Shown here piece by piece: positions 1-8,826 of a DNA stretch of 64,000 bases. Origin of the DNA: AP-15 sp963736715 (lineage in GTDB: Bacteria > Pseudomonadota > Alphaproteobacteria > ATCC43930 > CGMCC-115725); assembly GCA_963736715.1 (NCBI GenBank), contig CAVTQA010000015.1, positions 1-64,000 on the forward strand, given 5' to 3'. Both the position numbers and the translations under genes were made by a program. Position 1 is the first letter of the stretch; each line of letters starts with the position of its first letter. Under the pieces are notes generated by a model that was given only the letters and a program-made list of their open reading frames with translations, searched no databases and was not told the origin of the DNA.

Positions 1-51
1 GCCAAGATCGACGCTTTTACTGAAGCATGCGGACCCCCGACCGGGGGCTGA
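1..51 (+). CDS. C-terminal tail of a gene cut by the window edge
   Basis: Frame 1 is open from the first base and reads AKIDAFTEACGPPTGG before a TGA at 49-51. This may be the last residues of a gene entering from the left. It is too short to assign, and the rest of 52-227 shows no coding signal. Low confidence because any frame can stay open for 16 codons by chance. Confidence 0.2.
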   Translation, partial: AKIDAFTEACGPPTGG

Positions 52-227
52 TGGAACAGCCGCGGAGAGCCGGGCGGCCGAGAGAAGCTGCCGATAACCA
101 AAAATTGATCGCCGGCAAATCATCCAAGAACGTTGCTGTTGCCCAATAATCTAGCGGATTGTTCGGGAAATCGGGAGCCTTGGCTACGTTTGGAACCCGA
201 TCGCAAGGTTAGCGGGAGATGGCGCCT

Positions 228-1451
228 ATGGGTACGAGCCCGATCCGGGTGTTGGCTGGTGTCGTCGCTGTCGCGATCTTCGCCTTCCCGGCGGTTCGCG
301 CATTACCGGACCCCGCGCCGGTCCCGACGGCTGAAGGACCCGCCCCTTCGGCGGAAGCTCCGGCGCCGGCGGCGCCCGCGGAAAAGCCAGCACCGCCGCC
401 CGTAACGGATAGTCCTGCGGCGGCTCCCGAAGCGAAGGCAGAACAGCTCGACCAGCTGCTCGCCCCAATCGCGCTCTATCCGGATGCCCTGCTCGCACAA
501 ATCTTGATGGCCGCGACCTATCCTCTCGAGATCGTCAAAGCGGATCGTTGGCTGCAAGATCCCGCTCATGCGAACTTGCAGGGAGACCAGCTTGCCGCCG
601 CACTCGAGGCGGAGGCGTGGGATCCCAGCGTCAAGTCGCTGGTGCCGTTTCCTCGGATCCTGCGGATGATGGATGCAGAGCTCGACTGGACGGAGCAGCT
701 GGGCAACGCCGTCGTCGCACAGCAGGCAGACGTCATGGATGCGATCCAGCGTCTTCGCCACCAAGCCGCGGCCGCGGGGACGCTGTGGTCCAACGCTGAG
801 CAGCAGGTAACGACCGAACGCCAGGGCATCGTTATCGAGCCGGCCAATCCTGAATTCATCTATCCGCCGGTCTACAGCCCGGCCGTCTACGGCCCGTGGC
901 CGTATCCGGACTACCCGCCACTCGATATTTCTCCAGACGATTACGGCGCCGGTTCTCCGGTGCCTTTTGGTATAGGGTTCGGTGTAGGGGTTGCAGTCGT
1001 CCAACCGCTGTGGCACTGGTGTGTCTTCGATTGGGCTCAGCGTCGGATTCAACTCGACACTGAGAAGTTCAATGCCCTCAATCACCGCAGGGGCGGGGTA
1101 GGAACAGACACTTGGCGGCACACTGGGCCGGTCGCGGCGATTCCGCGAGTGCAGGCGCCGATAATTGGAGCACGGGCATCGACAGCGGTCTCACCCTCGG
1201 CGCCGCCGGCTCTGGCAGCAGTGGAGCCACGGTCCACGGTCATGTCGCGCTCGCCAAATTCGGGGTTCGCGCCCGGCAGGCGAGGGCTGGAGGCTCGCAC
1301 CAAGACGCTGCCCAGCCTCGCCGGTCCTCGAACCATACCACCGCAGATGATGCCGCCGCAGTTCCCTCGACTGATGGTGCCGCGAACCGCGCGCGCGACG
1401 GTGTGGGCTCCGGGAAGCCGGGCTCCCGCTGAGGGCGTGTCTCGCCGGTGA
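228..1451 (+). CDS. DUF3300 family exported protein
   Basis: 407 residues. A hydrophobic N-terminal segment (about residues 3-23) looks like a signal peptide. A Pro/Ala-rich linker follows to about residue 70, then the DUF3300 core, recognisable from LAPIALYPDALLAQILMAAT, ADRWL and the PPVYSP stretch. The C-terminus is low-complexity and rich in Pro, Ala and Arg. The family is envelope-associated and its function is unknown. The ATG at 228 is preferred over the in-frame ATG at 219 because GGGAG at 214-218 lies 9 bases ahead of 228 but abuts 219. It stands alone; the next gene is convergent. Confidence 0.8.
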   Translation: MGTSPIRVLAGVVAVAIFAFPAVRALPDPAPVPTAEGPAPSAEAPAPAAPAEKPAPPPVTDSPAAAPEAKAEQLDQLLAPIALYPDALLAQILMAATYPLEIVKADRWLQDPAHANLQGDQLAAALEAEAWDPSVKSLVPFPRILRMMDAELDWTEQLGNAVVAQQADVMDAIQRLRHQAAAAGTLWSNAEQQVTTERQGIVIEPANPEFIYPPVYSPAVYGPWPYPDYPPLDISPDDYGAGSPVPFGIGFGVGVAVVQPLWHWCVFDWAQRRIQLDTEKFNALNHRRGGVGTDTWRHTGPVAAIPRVQAPIIGARASTAVSPSAPPALAAVEPRSTVMSRSPNSGFAPGRRGLEARTKTLPSLAGPRTIPPQMMPPQFPRLMVPRTARATVWAPGSRAPAEGVSRR

Positions 1452-1521
1452 CCGGTCGAACGAATGCCCGTCCAATGTCCTCAAAGATTTTGCGGCCGCC
1501 TTACCCCCCAGATCGCCAGCT

Positions 1522-2871
1522 TCACGCAAGCCAACGCGCGGCAGCTGCATAGCCGGCGCGTGCCGCGGGCGGTAGGGCGCGAGTTCGGGTTTCCTCTGCG
1601 ATGATCTCGCCGACGATGTCGCGGCGGCCGTCCTTCATCGCCGCGTCGACCAGCATCTGCATGAACAGATCGCGCTGCGCGTTACTGCCTCCGAGCAGCC
1701 GGATATGCTCGCGCCGTGGCGCCAAAAGACTGACTACGCGCGCGTATTCGCCCTGCCGGTGTGCCAGTGTCGCCTCGCATACCGGCAAAATCACATTGGC
1801 GATCGCCGGCGCGGTCCATGATGCGGTATCGGCGGCCACTTCGCGCAATGCGCAGAGAAAGCGTTCCGCTACTTCCGCTCGGCCAGTCGCCGCCAGTGCC
1901 ATCATCAAGTGCGGCACCAGCAGCGGATGCCCGACATGGCCGATGCGGGCCTCGGCCTTATCGGCCAATTCCCGCCAGCGATCACCAATATCAACACCCA
2001 TCTGCTCCAGTCGCCACAGGATCGCCGGCGCATTCTGCAGATCGATGAAGTGATCCGGCGTCGCCTTCGTCATCGGCTCGTCGAGATTGCGGATATTGCG
2101 GTCGTAGCTCTCCAGCACTGCATCCAGATCGCCGAGTTCCAGCTCCATCAACGCGCGGTGCCACCACAAGTGATGGATCAGCTGGTTGCCGAGCGACCAG
2201 TGCTCAACCTGGCTCTCCAGCCAGTCGCGCCCCTCGAGCGGCCGGCACTCCATCTCCAGTACATGCGCCTTGACGTGATGGGCAAAGTAGTTCGTGCGGT
2301 CATGCTCGATCGCCTCGTCTACCGCGCCTTCGGCATTCGCCGTATCGCCCGCCTCCTCATGGGCGAAAGCCCAGATCGTTCGAAACAAGTCATAGCCCGG
2401 CAATTCGGGCGACCAGCGGGGCGCCAAACGATCGGCCTGCGCCAGGATCTTCGCGGTCTGGCCGTGACGAAACCAGCTCGTGTCGCAGATGCGGGCCGCC
2501 AGTAGATCGGTCGGATACGCGTCTAGAAGCTGCTGCCAGATCCCAAACGACCTGTCGAGTGCACCGCTTGCCCAGGCGGCAAACGCGGCAACATGCTGCC
2601 GCTCGCGCTCGGTCACGACGTTTGCGCCCGCTTCGGCGGCCGCCAGGGTTGTGGCGATTTCAGTGCGGAACGCCGGGTTGGACGCGCTGAGCAGCAGATA
2701 GCCTTTGAAGCAATGCCCCAACACGAAATCGGGATCGGCGGCGAGCATGCGGCCGGCCAGCGCCATCGTATCGTTATGGAATTTGAGCCAATGCTCGACC
2801 GAGCGGTCGAACAGCGATGCCGCTTCGGCACTGTTCGTGGAAAGCGGCAGGCCGCGCTCGTCACGGATCAT
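1522..2871 (-). CDS. TTC38-like tetratricopeptide protein
   Basis: 449 residues, close to the length of human TTC38 (about 469). The match to that family is specific: an N-terminal LPLSTNSAEAASLFDRSVEH block, PTDLLA, HVKAHVLEME, and a C-terminal LLGGSNAQRDLFMQMLVDAA block. It is an all-helical TPR-type scaffold without signal peptide, so probably cytoplasmic; the family's biochemical role is not established. The start at 2871 follows GGAGG with good spacing; an upstream ATG at 2919 would overlap the preceding gene. It is the last gene of a minus-strand run with the beta-helix protein (29 bases upstream) and an amidohydrolase. Confidence 0.8.
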   Translation of the reverse strand: MIRDERGLPLSTNSAEAASLFDRSVEHWLKFHNDTMALAGRMLAADPDFVLGHCFKGYLLLSASNPAFRTEIATTLAAAEAGANVVTERERQHVAAFAAWASGALDRSFGIWQQLLDAYPTDLLAARICDTSWFRHGQTAKILAQADRLAPRWSPELPGYDLFRTIWAFAHEEAGDTANAEGAVDEAIEHDRTNYFAHHVKAHVLEMECRPLEGRDWLESQVEHWSLGNQLIHHLWWHRALMELELGDLDAVLESYDRNIRNLDEPMTKATPDHFIDLQNAPAILWRLEQMGVDIGDRWRELADKAEARIGHVGHPLLVPHLMMALAATGRAEVAERFLCALREVAADTASWTAPAIANVILPVCEATLAHRQGEYARVVSLLAPRREHIRLLGGSNAQRDLFMQMLVDAAMKDGRRDIVGEIIAEETRTRALPPAARAGYAAAARWLA

Positions 2872-2900
2872 CGAAGGTCCTCCAGCTGGGTCAAGCCACC

Positions 2901-4655
2901 TCATTTCATCGACCAGCAACTTGCTGTCGCATCGTAATCTGCCAAAACGGTTCCGAGCGCGCCACTGCTCGTGACCGCATTGCAGATGTTGCCGCCGGTC
3001 GCGAACGAAACAGCACCGTCTCTCGTAACAATTCGCAACTGGCGATTGACATACCCACGGTTTATGGATGTAATCGTCTTGCCCGTTCCGCGAATAACGA
3101 TCCGGGGATAGAGGCCCGGATCGATAGTCGCTGTATCCGCGACAGCCGTAAAGATGTCGTCGAGCCCCATATTGTTCGCGACGATGACGTGATCTGTACC
3201 GGTCGGCGCGTAGGAAATTGGTGTGTTTACGGCGCTAATGTCGTTGCCGGTGATCGTCACCAGGCCGCTGCCACCACTCACGGCAAGCCAAATGCCTGTG
3301 TGTAAAGCGCGGCCGGGACAGCCGGTACCGAGGCGGTTGCCGCTCACGACGATGCGGCCGTTCCCGGCGCTGGTCTCGTAGATCTTGAGCGCGATGCCGT
3401 TCGCGCCCGGCGTGCCGAATTGGCAAATGTTCGAGCCGACGATCGAAAGATCGTAAGGCCCGCCACTGCCGCCCTCGATGTCCATCACCGGCACAGCTTG
3501 TCCAGTACCGCCGTGGAAGTTGGAGCCGACAAACGAAATTTCTTGGCAGCTTCCGGTGGCACAGTCGACCAGCACGGTCCTCCGATTGCCGGTAGTCGCA
3601 GCCCACGCATTCACCGCGTCAAAGAAGTCGACCGTGCCTAGCGCCGTCGATGGCTGGATCAGCAAATCGTGAATTGCACTCTGATCGCCCAATGCGCCGC
3701 GGAACTGCCCGCCGACATTCTGCGCCTTGCCGGAAACCGTGCCTGGGACAACTTCGAACCCTATGTTGCACGCCTCCGGACCGTTGTTGGTGCCGTTGTA
3801 GTCGATGTCGCCATCGAACAAGGCAAATCCAACTCCGGTCGCTTTGCTCGCCGCCGAACCACAGAATATGTTGTTGTTCCAGTAGGTGTTGCCCGACGTG
3901 GCGGCCCCGTAGGTATGCTGGCCATTGGCGATGGCAAGGCCCGTGGGATCGCGGATCGTGTTATTGCTGATGATGGAACCGACGGTCGTGTTGGCTCCGC
4001 AGCACGTTGAGCTAGGACCGCCGCCCACCATTATTCCATTATAGGGGCGGACGATCGTGTTCTTTTCAACTATGACGCCGCTTTGCGCTCCGCCAGACGG
4101 CGGCGCCAAAACGATCGCCGCGCCCGCGCCGGGATTCCTGTCGTTCGGAGCCATCTGAATGCAAACGCCCTCGATCCTCGCGGTCGGTGCCGAAACGTCG
4201 AGGAGGGTGATCCCGGTGCCATCGTTAAAGAGGCCCCAGGAGCAACCAAAGGTCGGCGAGGTCGGAGCAACGCCGATCCCGTAGCCATAAGTCAGCGGAC
4301 CCAGCAGCGCTGCAGGTTGAGTGACGTTCAGCGTACTGGTGATCAAATACCGGTGAGAGCCGTCGAAGAACATCGGCAAGCCAGCCGCGGAGGCCGCGTC
4401 GATCGTCCGCTGCACACACGCGGTGTCGTCGGCGCTGCCGTTGCCGGCGCAGCCATAAGCAAGCGGCTGGACAAAGGGTGGTGCCAAGGCAGTCGCCGGC
4501 ACATTCTTGATATTATCGTTCTGAATGATCGGCAATACATCGCTCGATCCGAGCGGCAAGTTTTCTGGCGGTGCCCCCATGAAAGTATTTGGCAGATTGG
4601 TCTGCGACAACGCTGAAGCGGGAAGCAGCAGGAAAATGAAGACAAGCGTTTTCAT
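2901..4655 (-). CDS. secreted right-handed beta-helix (pectate-lyase-3-like) protein
   Basis: 584 residues. Residues 1-17 form a clear signal peptide (MKTLVFIFLLLPASALSQ). After a short spacer, AYGCAGNGSADDTACVQRTI matches the opening of Pectate_lyase_3 / glycosyl hydrolase 28-like tail-spike folds (usually G-D-G-x-x-D-D-T-x-A-I-Q). The rest is rich in Gly, Asn, Ile and Val with recurring IxxNxI rungs, as expected for a parallel beta-helix. Catalytic residues cannot be assigned, so the carbohydrate target is unknown. The start is 15 bases after the amidohydrolase stop, suggesting co-transcription. It could be an exported polysaccharide-binding protein or a domesticated phage-type depolymerase. 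Confidence 0.65.
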   Translation of the reverse strand: MKTLVFIFLLLPASALSQTNLPNTFMGAPPENLPLGSSDVLPIIQNDNIKNVPATALAPPFVQPLAYGCAGNGSADDTACVQRTIDAASAAGLPMFFDGSHRYLITSTLNVTQPAALLGPLTYGYGIGVAPTSPTFGCSWGLFNDGTGITLLDVSAPTARIEGVCIQMAPNDRNPGAGAAIVLAPPSGGAQSGVIVEKNTIVRPYNGIMVGGGPSSTCCGANTTVGSIISNNTIRDPTGLAIANGQHTYGAATSGNTYWNNNIFCGSAASKATGVGFALFDGDIDYNGTNNGPEACNIGFEVVPGTVSGKAQNVGGQFRGALGDQSAIHDLLIQPSTALGTVDFFDAVNAWAATTGNRRTVLVDCATGSCQEISFVGSNFHGGTGQAVPVMDIEGGSGGPYDLSIVGSNICQFGTPGANGIALKIYETSAGNGRIVVSGNRLGTGCPGRALHTGIWLAVSGGSGLVTITGNDISAVNTPISYAPTGTDHVIVANNMGLDDIFTAVADTATIDPGLYPRIVIRGTGKTITSINRGYVNRQLRIVTRDGAVSFATGGNICNAVTSSGALGTVLADYDATASCWSMK

Positions 4656-4670
4656 TCGGGGATCGACAGT

Positions 4671-6215
4671 TCATTTTCGGCTATTGACTCGATAGAACGG
4701 CTGATCGAGCATGGTCTCGTGCCAGGTACCGTACCACGCCTGGACATACGGCTTGATCGTCCGGAGAAAGTCGGCGTGCGCCCGCTGCTCGGGGGTAAGG
4801 CCCTTGGCACAGAACGCGCGTACCTCGCGGTAGAGACCGTCTACGTCGATCGTGCGCGGCTGATGATCCGCAACCACGATTTGCCCGCCAATAACGACGG
4901 TGGCCACGTCCGTGCCCATGGCGCGTTCCACAAAAGCGTCGGCGATGTCGAATTCAGGGTCGATCCAGGGATCGCGCGCCACCCGGTCGAGATCGACGAG
5001 AATTGCATCGCCCTTCCTGCCGGGAACAAGCGCGCCGACCTCGTCGGCGAAGCCGGTCGCCTTGGCACCGTTCAAAGTCCCGATCTCAAGCGCCTCGTAG
5101 GCGCTCAACGCGGGCGTCGTCAGATCGAAGGTGTGGAGGCGATGCACCTTATGCATCATCCGCAGCTCCATCACCGCGTCCTCGTCGTCGTTGATGGTTT
5201 TGTCATCGAGCCCCATCGCGACATTGACCCCGGCCGCACGCAACGGCATGACCGGCGTGATGCCGTTGCGCATGTGGAAGTTGCAGCTCGGGTGACTCGT
5301 TACGGAGACCTTGCGGCGCCCCATCAGCTCTATCTCGGCCTCAGTCACGTGAATCGCATGGCCATAAACGACATTGCGCTCCACCAGACCGAGATCATCG
5401 AGCCAGAACACCGTCGGTTTTCCGTGTTGGCGCAGGCCGTAAGCCTTGTGAACCGGCGACTGCAGCAGGTGCATATGGATCATCACGCCGCTGCGCTCAT
5501 CGGCTTTGGCACGCACACGGCGCAAGAACGCCTCGCTTGCACCGTGCGCCCAGCACGGCGCCAGCAGGATCCGCGTGTCTTTGCTGTTGTAGGTTTCGTA
5601 GAGCTCATCGAAGAGGCGGAAATAGGAGTCCGCCAACGCCTCCTTGTCAAAAAACACGAGCGGGCGTGCTGCAGCCTTCAGATCGGGCGGCAAAGTCTCA
5701 ATGAATTCTTCCCCACCCATCGCGAGCTTGCTCTCATCGCGCACGCCGGGCGAGAACGCGAGCCGGATCCCGGTCGATAGATACGTTTTGATCGCAATGT
5801 GTGCGCGTCTGGCGCCTTCAGCGCCGTCATCGTCGAATCCGTTGTGGTGCAGCAGCGTGCAGCCGCTGCGGAGGTGGCGCAATGCACAGATTGCCGCGGT
5901 CAGCTCGGGTGGGAGGATGGGCATGTACGCCCAGTCGAAAAGAGCGTTCTCGAGAAAGTCGTTGCGCGCACCTTTCTGGATTGGCGAAAGGCCGCGCCCA
6001 TGGCTGTGAGCGTCCACTAAACCGGGCAGCAGCAATTGAGTGCCGTCGCCGATGATCGTGGCACCGGGATATTTGGGCACGACTGCGGCACAAGGGCCCG
6101 TCTCCTTGACGGTGCCGTCTACGATCACAACCGCGCCGGCCGGGATCACGCCGGATGCCCCGAGGCGCGGATCGGGGATTGCATAAGCGCCCCGCATGAT
6201 GATCGTGTCGGCCAT
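4671..6215 (-). CDS. amidohydrolase superfamily protein (TRZ/ATZ/SAH-deaminase-like)
   Basis: 514 residues. Metal-dependent hydrolase of the cytosine-deaminase/chlorohydrolase branch. Visible ligand motifs in order are VDAHSHG (HxH), MIHMHLLQS, YGHAIHVTE, SHPSCNFHMRNG and GLDDKTINDDED (the metal-binding Asp). These support a mononuclear deaminase or dechlorinase acting on an N-heterocycle; the substrate cannot be read from sequence. No signal peptide, so cytoplasmic. The ATG at 6215 has GAAGGG upstream; longer versions add about 87 residues with no homology to the family. It heads a minus-strand run and is divergent from the FAD oxidase at 6442. Confidence 0.85.
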   Translation of the reverse strand: MADTIIMRGAYAIPDPRLGASGVIPAGAVVIVDGTVKETGPCAAVVPKYPGATIIGDGTQLLLPGLVDAHSHGRGLSPIQKGARNDFLENALFDWAYMPILPPELTAAICALRHLRSGCTLLHHNGFDDDGAEGARRAHIAIKTYLSTGIRLAFSPGVRDESKLAMGGEEFIETLPPDLKAAARPLVFFDKEALADSYFRLFDELYETYNSKDTRILLAPCWAHGASEAFLRRVRAKADERSGVMIHMHLLQSPVHKAYGLRQHGKPTVFWLDDLGLVERNVVYGHAIHVTEAEIELMGRRKVSVTSHPSCNFHMRNGITPVMPLRAAGVNVAMGLDDKTINDDEDAVMELRMMHKVHRLHTFDLTTPALSAYEALEIGTLNGAKATGFADEVGALVPGRKGDAILVDLDRVARDPWIDPEFDIADAFVERAMGTDVATVVIGGQIVVADHQPRTIDVDGLYREVRAFCAKGLTPEQRAHADFLRTIKPYVQAWYGTWHETMLDQPFYRVNSRK

Positions 6216-6441
6216 AACGTAACACCCTTCGCTATTCCGCACGCCCGCAGGCGCCACCATCGATGAAACCTTGTTCGTGGCTATCTGAATAGCACTTCCG
6301 CTTGCTTCGAACCGGTAGGCGTCGTTGCGCGCGTCGCGGAACTGTGATCGGCGTTCTCCGCCGACTTTCGCCCGAAGCAATAACGAACGCAATGTTCCTC
6401 GGTCGCATGTCATAATCCATTTTGAACCAGAGGAGATGCAA

Positions 6442-7548
6442 ATGATTAAGACGATAGTGATCGGTGCCGGCGTCATGGGGGCCTCGGTCGCGTATCGGCT
6501 GGCTCAGGCCGGCGCGGCAGTTACGGTGCTCGAAGCGACGCGCATCGGCGGTGGCACCTCCGGCATCAGTTTCGCCTGGACCAACGCAAACAAAAAGCCG
6601 CCGAAGCCCTATCACGACCTGAATGTCGCCGGCATGAAGGCGCATGCCGCGCTGGCCGACGAGTTTGGCGCGACGCCATGGTGGCACGGCGGCGGCAGTG
6701 TGGAATGGGAAGCCGAACCCGATCGCATGGCGCAGCGGGAAAACATCGAGCAGCTGCGGGCCTGGGGCTATGCCGCAGAGTGGATCACGCTGCGCCAGGT
6801 GCAGGAGCTGGAGCCCGACATCGATCCGGCGACGATCGGCGACGCGCCGGTGGCGTTCTTCCCGGAAGAGGGTTGGCTCGATCCGGTGGTCTACGCGCAT
6901 GCCATGCTGTCGGCCGCGCGGCTTCGTCATAACGCGAAAGTCATCTGCGGCGCCCGGGTCGTTGACCTGATCATGGCCGGCGATCGTGTGACCGGCGTCC
7001 GCGTTGCCGACGGCACGCAATACGAGGCCGACATCGTGGTGAACTGTGCCGGTCGCTGGACCAACGAGGCAACCCGGGATGCCGGCCTGCACTTGCCGCT
7101 CGCACCGACCGTGGGGTTCCTGGTGCTCACGCCGCCTGTCGCCGCCAGCTTGAGCCGCGTTGTCCGCACCACGGTAATTCACGCGCGTCCTGACGGCGCG
7201 GGGCGTCTGATGCTGCATTGGAACCCGACCGACGCGAGATTGAGCTTCGACACGAGCCTTAGCCCGTCGATGCCGGAGGCGCGCGATCTGGTGCGGCGCG
7301 CACGACAGCTGCTGCCCTCGATCGGCGAGGTCGAACCGGAGGCGGTGCGCATCGCCATCCGGCCGATCCCCGGCGATCATCTGTCTGCCATCGGACCGAT
7401 GCCGCGGATTTCCGGCTACTATATCGCCATCACCCATAGCGGCGTCACGATGTCGCCGTTCCTCGGCGCGGCGGTGGCTGACGAGATCGCACGTGGACGG
7501 CAAAGGGCTGAGCTTGCCGATTTCCGGCCTGCGCGGTTCTTCAACTGA
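6442..7548 (+). CDS. FAD-dependent oxidoreductase, D-amino-acid oxidase (DAO) family
   Basis: 368 residues. It starts almost directly with a Rossmann FAD-binding motif (VIGAGVMGASVAYRLAQAG, residues 5-23) ending in an acidic VLE at the second strand. A DAO-type substrate domain follows, and a C-terminal SGVTMSPFLGAAVADEI closes the FAD site. Expected reaction: oxidative deamination or demethylation of an amino acid or secondary amine. AGGAGA at 6431-6436 sits 5 bases before the ATG at 6442. Divergent from the amidohydrolase, with 226 bases between them; the two may share a catabolic context. A perfect palindrome follows the stop directly. Confidence 0.85.
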   Translation: MIKTIVIGAGVMGASVAYRLAQAGAAVTVLEATRIGGGTSGISFAWTNANKKPPKPYHDLNVAGMKAHAALADEFGATPWWHGGGSVEWEAEPDRMAQRENIEQLRAWGYAAEWITLRQVQELEPDIDPATIGDAPVAFFPEEGWLDPVVYAHAMLSAARLRHNAKVICGARVVDLIMAGDRVTGVRVADGTQYEADIVVNCAGRWTNEATRDAGLHLPLAPTVGFLVLTPPVAASLSRVVRTTVIHARPDGAGRLMLHWNPTDARLSFDTSLSPSMPEARDLVRRARQLLPSIGEVEPEAVRIAIRPIPGDHLSAIGPMPRISGYYIAITHSGVTMSPFLGAAVADEIARGRQRAELADFRPARFFN

Positions 7549-7549
7549 C

Positions 7550-7571
7550 CCGGATGCGCCGGCGCATCCGG
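7550..7571. terminator. perfect 22-bp palindrome directly after the DAO gene
   Basis: Arm CCGGATGCGCC (7550-7560) is followed at once by its reverse complement GGCGCATCCGG (7561-7571). It begins 2 bases after the TGA of the oxidase. There is no T-run after it, so it is either a factor-assisted terminator/RNA stabiliser or a protein-binding site. Confidence 0.45.
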
Positions 7572-7629
7572 CGGCTCAGACCCGCCCCTATTTGGTTAGC
7601 CGTCGCATCTATGGGGCACGACCCTTGAC

Positions 7630-7758
7630 CTATGCGGCGAAGATCTCGGGATCGGTGTAGACCCAATTCGGGATGTGCGAGTGTCCGGCCTCAGGCCATC
7701 TGCGACCGGCAGCGGCAGTCTCCAGCGGGTAGCCGGCGGCTCCATCTGCTGAGGGCAT
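7630..7758 (-). pseudogene. N-terminal remnant of a Rieske aromatic-ring dioxygenase alpha subunit
   Basis: A 42-codon frame beginning with ATG at 7758 and stopping with TAG at 7630. Its second half, RRWPEAGHSHIPNWVYTDPE, matches the conserved start of ring-hydroxylating dioxygenase large subunits, in which W-P-x-x-x-x-x-x-I/V-P-x-W-V-Y-T-D-P-E-I-Y/F precedes the Rieske domain. The stop falls right where the gene should continue and no CxH...CxxH motif follows, so this is a decayed fragment rather than a gene. The rest of the 278-base gap between 7549 and 7826 shows nothing else. Confidence 0.45.
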
Positions 7759-7826
7759 GCGATCCTCGGATTTGAACGCGGCGCGCTCGCTATTCTACAA
7801 TACCCGTGCCGTCTCGGCGATCGGGT

Positions 7827-8600
7827 CTATCCTTCGCCGAGACCCTCCTGCGGATCGCTGCCGAGGCGTCGAACCAATTCCTTGAGCTCGTTGGTGGCGG
7901 CGGCGAGCCGTTGCCGGTCGGTGCCGCGCAATACCAAGGTCACACCGAAATCGCCGCGGCGGAAATAGGGGTAGGAGCCGATCTCGACATCCGGATAGCG
8001 CTCCTGCAACCCAGCGAGATCCTGGGCGAGGGCGCCTTCGGCGAGGTCACAGCTGACGCTGCGGCTCAGCACTTTGTCGCCGCCGACGAGCCGGTACTTC
8101 AGCTGCTCGAATATACCCTGCATGATGCTCGGCACGCCGGGCAGAACATAGACGTTGCCGATCTGAAAACCGGGCGCGCGCGAGATCGGGTTGGGCAGTA
8201 GTGCTGCTCCCTCGGGCACCATCGCCATACGCAGCCGCGCCTCGTTCAGATGACCCGGCGGGTAATGGCTTTGGAGAAGCCGCCTGGCCTCGGGATGCAC
8301 GGTCAGCGGCACGTCAAAGGCGTCGGCGATGCACTGCGCGGTGATGTCGTCATGGGTCGGGCCGATCCCGCCGGTCGTAAATACATAATCGAACCCGCTT
8401 CGCACCTCGTTGATCGTGGCTACGATTACGTCGTGGTCGTCCGGAATGACCCGCGCCTCGCGCAGCCGGACGCCGGCCTCGTTAAGGCCCTGTGCAAGGA
8501 ACGCAAGGTTCGCATCCTGGGTGCGGCCGGACAGGATCTCGTTTCCGATGATCAGGACGCAAGCGGTGACGATCCTGGATACTGTGTCGCTGCTCGGCAT
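7827..8600 (-). CDS. CinA N-terminal-type molybdopterin-binding domain protein
   Basis: 257 residues. COG1058-type MoCF-binding fold: VLIIGNEILSGRTQDANLA at the start and TTGGIGPTHDDITAQCIADA in the middle are the family signatures. In canonical CinA this domain is fused to a C-terminal nicotinamide-nucleotide amidohydrolase; here it stands alone and the amidohydrolase half lies at 9671-10156 on the other strand. Function is probably ADP-ribose pyrophosphatase-like, by family knowledge. The start at 8600 is chosen because GAGG is 5 bases upstream, whereas the adjacent ATG at 8603 is too close. Confidence 0.85.
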   Translation of the reverse strand: MPSSDTVSRIVTACVLIIGNEILSGRTQDANLAFLAQGLNEAGVRLREARVIPDDHDVIVATINEVRSGFDYVFTTGGIGPTHDDITAQCIADAFDVPLTVHPEARRLLQSHYPPGHLNEARLRMAMVPEGAALLPNPISRAPGFQIGNVYVLPGVPSIMQGIFEQLKYRLVGGDKVLSRSVSCDLAEGALAQDLAGLQERYPDVEIGSYPYFRRGDFGVTLVLRGTDRQRLAAATNELKELVRRLGSDPQEGLGEG

Positions 8601-8826
8601 CATTTCCTCGGTATCACCTCGACCGGGGTCTTCATAGGCAATTGCCTGCGTTGGCACAATCGCCGCCACCCTGAGGATTGCCGCCGGCCTACTGCATGCC
8701 TACCTGCGAGTTGCAGCGTCGAGATTTCCGCGGTTATTGCCCGACTCCCATTATCGGATTATCACGGAAGCTGCGCCCTCTTCAGGATACGATGCGAACG
8801 ATAGTGGCATGCAACAGGATATGATG

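Noticed and set aside
303..1121. Long open frame opposite the DUF3300 gene
   Set aside because: An Arg-rich translation without homology; the third-position GC bias of the plus-strand gene explains the open antisense frame. The same holds for the long antisense frames at 6232-7503, 10930-11856, 13186-14505, 40107-41789, 42853-44274 and 57902-59185.
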